This document shows, piece after piece, positions 1 through 7,589 of a DNA stretch of 64,000 nt. How positions within the stretch are numbered: position 1 is the first letter of the stretch; the number at the start of each line of letters is the position of its first letter. A program made the translations under genes and the position numbers. Below the pieces are notes generated by a model. The model made no database searches. It had not been told where the DNA came from and was given only the letters and a program-made list of their open reading frames with translations. The stretch is taken from assembly GCF_045038405.1 (NCBI RefSeq), contig NZ_CP173660.1, forward strand, positions 2,542,001 through 2,606,000. Reading direction: 5' to 3'. This DNA is from Sellimonas caecigallum. Its GTDB lineage: Bacteria; Bacillota; Clostridia; Lachnospirales; Lachnospiraceae.

Positions 1-113
1 AAGAGATGGAGCGAATTCTCACAGCGCTTTCCAGCGCTCATATCTGCCCCAAGCGGGTGGAAATGAGGGAGCTGACTTTGGAGGGACTTTTTATGGAGGT
101 AGTAGGAAGATGA
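1..113 (+). CDS. ABC transporter ATP-binding protein, C-terminal end (partial)
   Basis: Only the last 36 codons are in the window. The tail ends in LTLEGLFMEVVGR, the usual C-terminal form of BcrA/CcmA-like exporter ATPases (compare LEDxFLxxxG). The stop codon overlaps the start of the next gene, a membrane permease, in an ATGA arrangement, so the two are translationally coupled and probably form one ABC-2 exporter. No Walker motifs are visible because the gene starts outside the window. The substrate cannot be told. Confidence 0.75.
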   Translation, partial: EMERILTALSSAHICPKRVEMRELTLEGLFMEVVGR

Positions 114-880
114 GACAGTACAAGGCATTTGTCAAAAAAGAATTTCTGGAACTGTACCGTTCCGGGAAAGGGTGGATCATGCTTGCAGTCTTTTTCCTTT
201 TTGGTATTATGGCTCCGGCTTTTGCCAAACTGACCCCGTTTATCATGGAGGCCTTTTCCGACAGCCTTTCCGAGGCAGGGATATCAATGAAAACAATGGA
301 GATCACTGCCATCAGTTCCTGGCAGCAGTTTTACAAAAATGCACCATTGGCGTTGATCCTCTTTGGACTTGTGTTCAGTTCTGTAATGACAAACGAATAT
401 CAGAAAGGAACGTTTGTCAACATCCTGACAAAAGGAATGAAAAGGTGGAAAGTCATAGGAGCAAAAGGAAGCGTACTGCTGACAGTATGGACAGTCTGCT
501 ACTGGATGTCTTATGGGACAGCGCTTGCTTATACAGTATATTTCTGGGATAACACAGAGATACGGTACCCTTGGCATGCAGCGGGCTATGTCTATCTTTT
601 CGGTATTCTTCTGATCACAGCCATTTTATTTTTCTCTTCCATCTTTAACAGTCAGGCTGCGGTATTGGGAGCAGTGGGAGGGAGTGTGATCCTGTTCTAT
701 TTTCTGGAAATGATCCCGGCTCTGTCAGACATCATCCCTCTGCGTCTTCTCGCCCCCATATCGATACTTACAGGCGGGACTGAACCAGGGGATTTTGTCG
801 GAGCTGCTGTGACGGCAGCAGTGTTGATCTTGTTGTTTTGTCTCGGAGCGGTGTTCTGTTTTAATAAAAAGCAGATTTGA
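110..880 (+). CDS. ABC-2 type transporter permease
   Basis: This 256-residue protein has six probable membrane segments. The first is at about residues 20-40 (WIMLAVFFLFGIMAPAF), followed by a soluble loop, a conserved segment with TNEYQKGT typical of ABC-2 permeases (the NExxxGT motif at about residues 95-105), and further hydrophobic helices to the end. It overlaps the upstream ATPase by 4 nt, so together they make a two-gene exporter, probably for a peptide, drug or lipid. No terminator was seen directly behind it. The next promoter starts about 30 bp downstream. Function beyond export is unknown. Confidence 0.85.
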   Translation: MRQYKAFVKKEFLELYRSGKGWIMLAVFFLFGIMAPAFAKLTPFIMEAFSDSLSEAGISMKTMEITAISSWQQFYKNAPLALILFGLVFSSVMTNEYQKGTFVNILTKGMKRWKVIGAKGSVLLTVWTVCYWMSYGTALAYTVYFWDNTEIRYPWHAAGYVYLFGILLITAILFFSSIFNSQAAVLGAVGGSVILFYFLEMIPALSDIIPLRLLAPISILTGGTEPGDFVGAAVTAAVLILLFCLGAVFCFNKKQI

Positions 881-908
881 AAAAATCGACAAAGATTGTA
901 AATTTCTC

Positions 909-937
909 TTGTATAAGAAAGACATATGTGCTAAACT
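909..937 (+). promoter_or_regulatory. Candidate promoter of the structured RNA upstream of speA
   Basis: A -35 box TTGTAT at 909-914 and a -10 box TAAACT at 932-937 are separated by 17 bp. This would start transcription near 944 and produce an untranslated RNA of about 330 nt ending at the terminator at 1225-1272. Confidence 0.5.
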
Positions 938-943
938 AGGCAC

Positions 944-1272
944 GTATGGAAGGCAGATCTGTAGGCAGAAGTTCTCCATGCAAATATTTTTAAGCGGCAG
1001 ATAGCCGCATTATTGATTGAGTTAGAAGCTCAAATTTTATAAGTTGGTTACTTTATAACCGAATATGCATACAGGCATGTTACAACTTGTGAAACGGTCA
1101 ATAAGAGTAATAAAAGTAAAAATATTTGCTATATAGACTCTAAACCCATGATTTGTCTTGAATATATTTGAATTTAAGATTTAAGACAGAATTCGTATCC
1201 GTACAGAACAGACGGAAATAGAATGACACAAGCAGACGGCATGCAAAGATGCCGGTGCCTGTGTCTTTTTTT
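944..1272 (+). ncRNA. Candidate structured non-coding RNA or speA leader, family unknown
   Basis: There is no plausible protein gene between 880 and 1375. The sequence is AT-rich but dense in potential stems: ATGGA/TCCAT (946-950/975-979), GCGGC/GCCGC (994-998/1004-1008), TTGAG/CTCAA (1017-1021/1029-1033), an outer helix AAGTTG/CAACTT (1041-1046/1083-1088) enclosing GTTA/TAAC (1047-1050/1056-1059) and ATGC/GCAT, then AGAGT/ACTCT (1104-1108/1137-1141), TGTCTT/AAGACA (1154-1159/1183-1188), TCCGT/ACGGA (1198-1202/1212-1216), and a terminal hairpin with a U tract. It has a promoter in front. It could be a free-standing RNA or an attenuator-type leader controlling speA, whose start lies 103 nt after the terminator. 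I see no T-box, SAM, glmS, tmRNA, RNase P or SRP signature. Confidence 0.5.
1225..1272 (+). terminator. Rho-independent terminator
   Basis: The stem pairs GACACA at 1225-1230 with TGTGTC at 1260-1265, with an inner CGGCAT/ATGCCG helix, followed by TTTTTTTATTTT. It lies at the end of the candidate RNA and upstream of speA, so speA needs read-through, antitermination or its own weak promoter. Confidence 0.8.
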
Positions 1273-1374
1273 ATTTTGTCGGAGAGCCCTTGTGACTTCC
1301 CGGGAGAATAAGACGGCCCTTCAAAAGCTGACGCTGCGCAGAAGGAAAGACAAACGAAGAAAGGAAGAGGAAAG

Positions 1375-2829
1375 ATGGATATTTCAGCACAAAAGCATGC
1401 GCCGATCTATGAGGCGCTGGAACGGTTCCGAAAGATGCGGATCGTTCCGTTTGATGTCCCGGGGCACAAACATGGCCGGGGAAATCCCGAACTAGTGGAG
1501 CTTCTGGGAAGCAAATGTGTGGGGATCGATGTAAATTCCATGAAACCCCTGGATAACCTCTGTCATCCGGTTTCTGTTATCAAACAGGCGGAAGAGCTGG
1601 CAGCGGAAGCGTTCGGGGCGGCACATGCATTTCTGATGGTAGGAGGGACGACATCCGCCGTCCAGAGTATGGTTCTTTCCTGCTGCAAGAAGGGGGATAA
1701 GATCATCATGCCCCGAAATGTACATCGAAGTGTGATAAATGCTCTCGTACTTTGCGGTGCAAAGCCGGTCTATGTCAATCCGGATGTGGATCAGCACCTT
1801 GGGATCTCCCTTGGCATGAAATTAAGCCAGGTAGAAGAAGCCATCCGGGAGAATCCGGACGCGGTGGCGGTACTCGTGAATAATCCGACATATTACGGGA
1901 TCTGTTCAGACCTCAGGAGCATTGTAAAGATCGCCCACGAATACGGAATGAAAGTGTTGGCGGATGAGGCGCACGGAACACATTTCTATTTCGGGGAAGG
2001 GCTTCCGGTGTCCGCAATGGCGGCAGGAGCAGATATGGCGTCTGTGAGCATGCACAAGTCCGGAGGAAGTTTAACGCAAAGCTCTCTCCTTTTGACTGGA
2101 CCAAATGTGAATGCGGGATATGTAAGACAGATCATCAACTTAACTCAGACGACAAGCGGATCTTACCTGCTTTTGTCAAGTCTTGATATTTCCAGAAGGA
2201 ATCTGGCGCTTCGTGGAAAGGAAGCGTTTGCCAAAGTGGCTGAGCTTGCCCGTTATGCAAGAGAAGAGATCAACCAGATCAGCGGTTATTACGCTTTTGC
2301 CGGGGAGAAGATCAACGGAAACAGTATCTTTGATTTTGATACGACAAAACTTTCCGTGCATACTCTGGATATCGGCCTTGCCGGAATTGAAGTGTATGAT
2401 ATCTTGCGTGATGAATACGACATACAGATCGAGTTCGGCGATCTGGGAAATATTCTTGCATACCTTTCCATCGGCGACCGAAAGCAGGAGGTAGAGCGTC
2501 TGGTAAGTGCACTTGCGGACATCAAGCGGCGCTATCAGAAAGACAAGACCGGCATGCTCACACAGGAATACATCGCGCCGGACGTTGTCCTGACACCGCA
2601 GGAATCTTTCTATGCGGAGAAAGAATCCCTTCCAATACGGGAGACAAAGGGACGGATCTGCAGTGAGTTCGTCATGTGCTACCCTCCTGGAATTCCGATT
2701 CTGGCACCTGGGGAAGCCATCACGGACAAAATCATAGATTATATATTGTATGCAAAAGAAAAAGGCTGTTCTATGACAGGACCTGAGGACGAGAAGATCG
2801 AACGACTCAATGTATTAAAGGAGAGATAA
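1375..2829 (+). CDS. speA: Orn/Lys/Arg decarboxylase, probably biosynthetic arginine decarboxylase
   Basis: This PLP enzyme of the aspartate-aminotransferase fold has 484 residues, the usual length for the short Firmicutes SpeA/YaaO type. SMHKSGGSLTQSS carries the Schiff-base lysine (about K228), and ADEAHGTHF carries the cofactor-binding Asp (about D197) and the following His. A C-terminal Orn/Arg decarboxylase domain follows (YPPGIPILAPGE). Arginine decarboxylation to agmatine is favoured over lysine because agmatinase lies two genes downstream; lysine or ornithine use is not excluded. The ATG at 1375 follows a GAAGAGGAAAG ribosome site. speE begins 4 nt after the stop. A terminator-bearing leader precedes the gene, which suggests attenuation. 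Confidence 0.9.
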   Translation: MDISAQKHAPIYEALERFRKMRIVPFDVPGHKHGRGNPELVELLGSKCVGIDVNSMKPLDNLCHPVSVIKQAEELAAEAFGAAHAFLMVGGTTSAVQSMVLSCCKKGDKIIMPRNVHRSVINALVLCGAKPVYVNPDVDQHLGISLGMKLSQVEEAIRENPDAVAVLVNNPTYYGICSDLRSIVKIAHEYGMKVLADEAHGTHFYFGEGLPVSAMAAGADMASVSMHKSGGSLTQSSLLLTGPNVNAGYVRQIINLTQTTSGSYLLLSSLDISRRNLALRGKEAFAKVAELARYAREEINQISGYYAFAGEKINGNSIFDFDTTKLSVHTLDIGLAGIEVYDILRDEYDIQIEFGDLGNILAYLSIGDRKQEVERLVSALADIKRRYQKDKTGMLTQEYIAPDVVLTPQESFYAEKESLPIRETKGRICSEFVMCYPPGIPILAPGEAITDKIIDYILYAKEKGCSMTGPEDEKIERLNVLKER

Positions 2830-2833
2830 GACG

Positions 2834-3685
2834 ATGGAAATGTGGTTTTCTGATGAACATACTGACAATGTAAAGCTCTCATTGCGTATCAAACGGCAGC
2901 TTTTCAGTGCAGAAAGCGAGTTCCAGCGCATCGATGTCCTGGAATCGGAAGATTTCGGCAAAGTGCTTGTTGTCGACGGGGATCTGATGCTGACGGAAAA
3001 GGATGAATTTATCTATCATGAGATGATTACCCATGTGCCGATGGCTGTCCATCCGGACGTAAAAAATGTTCTTGTCATCGGCGGAGGAGACGGAGGCGTT
3101 GTCCGGGAACTGATTAAGTATGACTCTCTGGAAAAGATCGACGTGGTAGAAGTGGATCCGCTGCTTGTGGAAGTGTGCAGAAAATATATACCGGAGATTG
3201 CCTGCAGTCTCAACGACAGCAGGGTGGAAATCTACAATGAGGACGGACTTCGGTTTATCCGATCCAGGACATCGGAGTACGATCTGATCATCATCGATTC
3301 TCCGAACCCGTTCGGACCAGGGGAAGGGCTTTTCACGAAAGAATTTTATGGGAACTGCTACAATGCCCTGCGTGATGATGGGATCATGATCAACCAAAAT
3401 GAGAGCCCATTCTATGAAGAAGAGGCGTTTCAGTGCCAGAGGATGCACAAAAGGATTGTGGAGACATTCCCGATCTGCAAAGTGTATCAGGCGCACATAC
3501 CGGCATATCCATCCGGACACTGGCTGTTTGGATTTGCATCCAAAAAGTACCATCCGCTGAACGATCTCAACGGAGTGGGATGGAAACTTAGAGGAATCAG
3601 CACAAGATACTATGAACCAAGACTTCATTACGGCGTGTTTGCGCTGCCGGTTTATGTGGAGGAGTTGTTAAGAGATGTTGAATAA
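2834..3685 (+). CDS. speE: Spermidine synthase family aminopropyltransferase
   Basis: The 283-residue protein matches the SpeE fold: an N-terminal beta domain, then a Rossmann methyltransferase-like domain with VLVIGGGDGGVVREL (about residues 80-95), VEVDPLLVEVCR, and a C-terminal SGHWLFGFASK. It should move an aminopropyl group from decarboxylated S-adenosylmethionine to putrescine. The active-site strand reads DSPNPFGPGEGLF (D155, N158). Well-known spermidine synthases have D or E where N158 sits (DSxDP or DSxEP), so activity or substrate may differ. No speD, the enzyme that makes the donor, lies in the window. It overlaps speB by 11 nt. Confidence 0.85.
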   Translation: MEMWFSDEHTDNVKLSLRIKRQLFSAESEFQRIDVLESEDFGKVLVVDGDLMLTEKDEFIYHEMITHVPMAVHPDVKNVLVIGGGDGGVVRELIKYDSLEKIDVVEVDPLLVEVCRKYIPEIACSLNDSRVEIYNEDGLRFIRSRTSEYDLIIIDSPNPFGPGEGLFTKEFYGNCYNALRDDGIMINQNESPFYEEEAFQCQRMHKRIVETFPICKVYQAHIPAYPSGHWLFGFASKKYHPLNDLNGVGWKLRGISTRYYEPRLHYGVFALPVYVEELLRDVE

Positions 3686-4535
3686 AAACGTAATGACATT
3701 TATCGGATGTGACGCAGAATACGAAGATGCCCGGATCGTTCTTTTCGGGGCACCGTTTGATTCTACCACATCCTATCGCCCGGGCACCCGGTTTGCAAGC
3801 CAGGCTATCCGGAATGAATCCTATGGACTGGAGACATACAGTCCATATCAGGACAAGGATATGACGGATTATAATTATTACTTTGACAGCGGGGATATCG
3901 AACTCCCTATAGGAGATTCTGAAAAGGTGCTTTCAGCCATCGAAGAGCGAACAAAGATCATACTGGATGACGGAAAGATTCCGTTTATGATCGGGGGAGA
4001 GCATCTCGTGACTCTCGGGAGCATACGGGCGATAGCGGAAAAATATCCGGATCTCCATATCATTCATTTTGACGCGCACACGGATCTGCGGGATGAATAT
4101 CTCGGAGTAGAGCTTTCCCATGCCAGCGTGATACGCAGATGCTGGGATATTCTGGGAGACGGAAGGATCTTCCAGTTCGGAATCCGTTCTGGCGAACGCT
4201 GGGAGTTTGAGTGGGCAAAGGAGGGGCATACTTCCCTTCAGAAATTTGACTTTACCGGACTTGCGGAAGCAGTCAGACAGATCAAAGGAAAGCCAGTCTA
4301 CCTGACAGTGGATCTGGATGTGCTGGATCCTTCTGTTTTTCCGGGAACCGGGACGCCGGAGGCCGGAGGAGTGACATTTATGGAACTTTTAAATGCCATT
4401 CACACTGTCTGCAAAGACGCAGACATAAAAGGATGCGACGTCAACGAGCTGTGTCCGCCTATGGATACAAGCGGGGCGTCCACTGCCACGGCATGTAAAG
4501 TGGTAAGAGAACTGCTTCTGGAACTGTCCAGATAG
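3675..4535 (+). CDS. speB: Agmatinase (ureohydrolase family)
   Basis: The 286-residue protein has the full binuclear manganese signature: GGEHLVTLG (His ligand), HFDAHTDLRDE (about residues 130-140), and DLDVLDPSVFPGTGTPEAGG (about 213-232). The last segment is typical of agmatinases. It should hydrolyse agmatine from SpeA to putrescine plus urea in the cytoplasm. The start lies inside the end of speE, indicating translational coupling. An insertion sequence begins about 20 bp after the stop and separates it from the rest of the polyamine cluster. Confidence 0.93.
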   Translation: MLNKNVMTFIGCDAEYEDARIVLFGAPFDSTTSYRPGTRFASQAIRNESYGLETYSPYQDKDMTDYNYYFDSGDIELPIGDSEKVLSAIEERTKIILDDGKIPFMIGGEHLVTLGSIRAIAEKYPDLHIIHFDAHTDLRDEYLGVELSHASVIRRCWDILGDGRIFQFGIRSGERWEFEWAKEGHTSLQKFDFTGLAEAVRQIKGKPVYLTVDLDVLDPSVFPGTGTPEAGGVTFMELLNAIHTVCKDADIKGCDVNELCPPMDTSGASTATACKVVRELLLELSR

Positions 4536-4556
4536 ACAGAAAAAATAAAAAATATG

Positions 4557-4569
4557 ATCTCTCGGAATC
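4557..4569 (+). repeat. IS left terminal inverted repeat
   Basis: ATCTCTCGGAATC is the exact reverse complement of the repeat at 6337-6349. Confidence 0.75.
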
Positions 4570-4703
4570 CTGAGTGATCACAGCCAGCAGACGCTGGCGT
4601 TGAACTTTGAAAAGTAAATATTATCTAAAAAGTGAAAAATAGACATGCTGAAATAGACATAGCTGTCGCTATATCTGGAAAAATGCGATATAATAATCAA
4701 GGA

Positions 4704-6191
4704 TCATGCTACTTCCAAAATCAACTTACGTAATGGAGATTCGAAAGGCAGATCCCATGCATCAAGATGTTGCAGCATCATGATGTGATAGAGGCGGCAG
4801 TACCACATCTTAGTAGAGCGGTGTCTGCCGCTTTCTAATTGAAAGTCTATTTTCTCACGTTTATTGGAACGTTCTGCCGAAGTCCGGGCATTGAATTCCT
4901 TTTTCCACTCCTTCGTGTCACGGGGCGGGAAGTTAATCAGTCTTGGGTTGTCTTTCATAGCCAGATGGACTGTCCTGCCATACTTGGAATCCGAGCAGGG
5001 ATGTGTGCAGGAACAGCCGTATTTCCGGCTGGCCAGAGGACAGCGGAATTTCAGCCTCCCCTTGGAAGGCTCCGAACCGTCATGACGCATTTTTCTTCCC
5101 GCTTTACAAACGGGAACGCCATCTTCACCGATGGTAAGATCATTTTTATATTTTACTTTGACGCCTCGCTTTACATTCAGGTCGATAAAGGGCTGGATGT
5201 GGTTCTTGCGGCAGTAAATGTAATAAGGCATCGCATCATGAGCGGAATCCAGAATCCATTTGTTGATATGAAGTTCAGGAAGGAAAGCTCTCATCCGGAA
5301 CCAGGTTTCCAGGAATCCATGGGAATCATGTTTTGAGGCAGGATTCAACAGAGGGAAAACAGGAAGGTCGCTTTCCGAGTGGGCAGCGACAAGCATATAT
5401 AAGTCGTAACCGAAATAAAAGCGGTCTCTGGAAGAATCCCATCCAATATCGCAGTCAGGCTGGGAAAAGAAACGGTCACAGGAACAATCCGTGATTCCTT
5501 TTTCCGAACAGTTGCAGGCAGGATGCTTGCGCTCCCTTGCGGAAGTGACAACAGGAGTTCCGTCACCGGCGAGGGAAAGAGCGGAAGGATCAATCAGACC
5601 TTTAGCTATGGACTGACTCAGGAATTCCCGATGATAGATCTTAAACAGGGAAGAATAGGGCTGGTCATCTAATACAAAAGAGGTTGTTTCCAACTGCTCC
5701 AGTAACTGATCAACGGAAACCTTTTCGACAGGTTCGGCTTTCGTACCTTTATGAGCAGGCTTTTTAATCCTTTTGTCTTTTGCAGGACGCAAATGGGAAG
5801 ACAGATTGGAATCTTCAGAATCCCAAAGTCGGCTGAGGAAATCATAAAAGGTACCGACGCCGGGAGTATCGCCGAATTCAAAACCGCTGAGGATTGCATA
5901 AAGGGGATTGATCTTCAACTGAGCAGCCCAGTCTGTCAGGGAATGGACCTTGAAATCAATAGACAGCAGATAAGAGCGCTGCATACAGGAAGGGGTTCTA
6001 GGCTTAGGGCCAAAGACAGAGTATTTCGAACGTAGAAGTTCATCCGTATAAGAAAGATCAAGATTCCAGAAACGTTCGATGATATCCCAGGTAGCCCGTG
6101 AAAAGGCATCTGGATCCGGATAATATTTACGAAGATTTGTAACAACAAAGTTTTGATAGGCGGCATGCCCGCCAGGATTAACAGGTAACAA
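4704..6191 (-). CDS. DDE transposase of the insertion sequence
   Basis: This is a transposase of about 495 residues. The N-terminal half holds TWDIIERFWNLDLSYTDELL and similar helices. The catalytic core shows SLAGDGTPV (first Asp), WILDSAHDAMPYY (second Asp) and ARTSAERSNKREK (Glu with a YREK-like context), the pattern of the IS4/IS1182/IS5 superfamily; the exact family is uncertain. A cysteine-rich insert (CNCSEKGITDCSC) sits between the first two catalytic Asp residues. I start at a TTG (6191) because GGAGG lies 8 bp before it; the frame stays open to a TTG at 6245 with no good ribosome site. The gene appears intact. Confidence 0.88.
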   Translation of the reverse strand: MLPVNPGGHAAYQNFVVTNLRKYYPDPDAFSRATWDIIERFWNLDLSYTDELLRSKYSVFGPKPRTPSCMQRSYLLSIDFKVHSLTDWAAQLKINPLYAILSGFEFGDTPGVGTFYDFLSRLWDSEDSNLSSHLRPAKDKRIKKPAHKGTKAEPVEKVSVDQLLEQLETTSFVLDDQPYSSLFKIYHREFLSQSIAKGLIDPSALSLAGDGTPVVTSARERKHPACNCSEKGITDCSCDRFFSQPDCDIGWDSSRDRFYFGYDLYMLVAAHSESDLPVFPLLNPASKHDSHGFLETWFRMRAFLPELHINKWILDSAHDAMPYYIYCRKNHIQPFIDLNVKRGVKVKYKNDLTIGEDGVPVCKAGRKMRHDGSEPSKGRLKFRCPLASRKYGCSCTHPCSDSKYGRTVHLAMKDNPRLINFPPRDTKEWKKEFNARTSAERSNKREKIDFQLESGRHRSTKMWYCRLYHIMMLQHLDAWDLPFESPLRKLILEVA

Positions 6192-6270
6192 AAAAATCGC
6201 CTCCAGTCGAAAGAAATAAAATATATTCAATCGGCTTCGCCGCAAATTTTGGGCGATTTGTCAAGTGTTT

Positions 6271-6299
6271 TTGGCAAAAAAAGTGGGGGATTTTAATAA
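6271..6299 (+). promoter_or_regulatory. Outward-facing promoter candidate at the IS right end
   Basis: TTGGCA at 6271-6276 and TAATAA at 6294-6299 are exactly 17 bp apart. The promoter points out of the element toward the carboxyspermidine dehydrogenase gene at 6376. A hairpin at 6304-6342 follows but lacks a proper U tract. Confidence 0.5.
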
Positions 6300-6336
6300 A
6301 AAAGGAATCCAAACCCCTTATAAATCAAGGGATTAA

Positions 6337-6349
6337 GATTCCGAGAGAT
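6337..6349 (-). repeat. IS right terminal inverted repeat
   Basis: GATTCCGAGAGAT is the exact reverse complement of 4557-4569. Confidence 0.75.
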
Positions 6350-6375
6350 TATAAATTTAAAACGGAGGTAAAAAA

Positions 6376-7578
6376 ATGGGAAAAGTACTGATTATCGGAT
6401 GCGGAGGAGTAGCAAGTGTGGCAATTCAGAAATGCTGCCAGAACAGTGAGGTGTTTGAAGAAATCTGTATTGCAAGCCGTACTGTATCCAAATGCGACGC
6501 GCTGAAAGAACAGCTGGAAGGAAAGACAAAAACAAAGATCACAACTGCACAGGTGGATGCAGATAATGTGGACGAGCTGATTGCACTGATTGAAAAAGTA
6601 AAACCGGATCTCGTACTGAACCTGGCTCTCCCGTACCAGGATCTGACGATCATGGATGCTTGTCTGGCAACAAAAGTACACTATGTGGATACTGCAAACT
6701 ATGAGCCGGAAGACACGGCAAAATTTGAGTATAAATGGCAGTGGGCTTACAGAGAAAGATTTGAAAAAGCAGGGATCACAGCCCTTCTTGGAAGCGGATT
6801 TGACCCGGGTGTGACGAGTGTATTTTCCGCTTATGCCCTGAAACATTATTTTGATGAAATCAATTATATCGATATCCTGGATTGCAACGGAGGAGATCAC
6901 GGATATCCGTTTGCCACAAACTTTAACCCGGAGATCAATATCCGTGAAGTGGCAGCAAATGGTTCCTACTGGGAAGATGGACACTGGGTAGAGACAAAGC
7001 CGATGGAGATCAAAAGAGTATATGATTTCCCGCAGGTTGGAGAAAAAGACATGTATCTTCTTCATCATGAAGAAATCGAATCACTCGCTTTAAATATTCC
7101 GGGCATCAAGAGAATCCGTTTCTTTATGACATTCGGACAGAGTTATCTTACACATCTGAAATGTCTTGAGAATGTTGGAATGACTTCTATCGAACCGATT
7201 ATGTACGAAGGAAAAGAAATCGTACCGCTTCAGTTTTTGAAGGCAGTTCTTCCGGATCCAGCATCTCTCGGACCGAGAACAGTAGGAAAAACAAATATCG
7301 GCTGTATTTTTGTCGGGAAAAAAGACGGAAAAGAGAAGAAACTGTATATCTATAATGTATGCGATCATCAGGAATGCTACAAAGAAGTCGGATCCCAGGC
7401 AGTTTCCTACACGACAGGTGTTCCTGCCATGATTGGAGCGATGATGATCTTAAACGGCACATGGAACAAAGCCGGAGTGTACAACATCGAAGAATTCGAT
7501 CCGGATCCGTTCATGGAAGAACTGAACAAATGGGGACTTCCGTGGATCATCGATGAAAATCCGACTCTGATCGATTAA
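6376..7578 (+). CDS. Carboxynorspermidine/carboxyspermidine dehydrogenase (saccharopine dehydrogenase family)
   Basis: The 400-residue protein opens with a Rossmann NADP-binding motif (LIIGCGGVASVAIQKC) and ends with the saccharopine-dehydrogenase C-terminal domain (GSGFDPGVTSVFSAYALKH, about residues 136-155, is characteristic). In the known CASDH pathway this enzyme condenses putrescine or diaminopropane with aspartate semialdehyde and reduces the product to carboxyspermidine or carboxynorspermidine. That role is supported by the next gene, its decarboxylase, which starts right after its stop. The ribosome site AACGGAGG lies 7 bp upstream of the ATG. The insertion sequence ends only 26 bp before the start, so expression probably depends on read-through or the IS-end promoter. 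Confidence 0.9.
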   Translation: MGKVLIIGCGGVASVAIQKCCQNSEVFEEICIASRTVSKCDALKEQLEGKTKTKITTAQVDADNVDELIALIEKVKPDLVLNLALPYQDLTIMDACLATKVHYVDTANYEPEDTAKFEYKWQWAYRERFEKAGITALLGSGFDPGVTSVFSAYALKHYFDEINYIDILDCNGGDHGYPFATNFNPEINIREVAANGSYWEDGHWVETKPMEIKRVYDFPQVGEKDMYLLHHEEIESLALNIPGIKRIRFFMTFGQSYLTHLKCLENVGMTSIEPIMYEGKEIVPLQFLKAVLPDPASLGPRTVGKTNIGCIFVGKKDGKEKKLYIYNVCDHQECYKEVGSQAVSYTTGVPAMIGAMMILNGTWNKAGVYNIEEFDPDPFMEELNKWGLPWIIDENPTLID

Positions 7579-7589
7579 TGAGGGACAAC

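Larger units (their letters stand above)
4557..6349. mobile_element. Insertion sequence between speB and the carboxyspermidine genes
   Basis: The 1793-bp element is bounded by perfect 13-bp terminal inverted repeats ATCTCTCGGAATC (4557-4569) and GATTCCGAGAGAT (6337-6349). It holds one transposase on the minus strand. Both ends also hold internal hairpins: GCCAGC/GCTGGC at 4583-4598 on the left, and GGAATC...GATTCC enclosing CCCTT/AAGGG at 6304-6342 on the right. I see no clear target-site duplication. Removing it leaves about 48 bp between speB and the next gene, normal operon spacing, so it probably landed inside one polyamine operon. Confidence 0.8.

Noticed and set aside
880..1225. T-box riboswitch for the speA leader
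   Set aside because: The conserved T-box bulge sequence and specifier-loop context are not seen.
1223..1495. Plus-strand frame covering the terminator and the start of speA
   Set aside because: It reads through the terminator hairpin and into speA in another frame; composition is Arg-rich noise.
2879..3628. Long open frame on the minus strand within speE (249 codons)
   Set aside because: It is antisense to a clear SpeE, has no family-like motif and no ribosome site.
4550..6360. Target-site duplication flanking the insertion sequence
   Set aside because: The bases just outside the 13-bp repeats (AAATATG on the left and TATAAATT on the right) do not match as a direct repeat.
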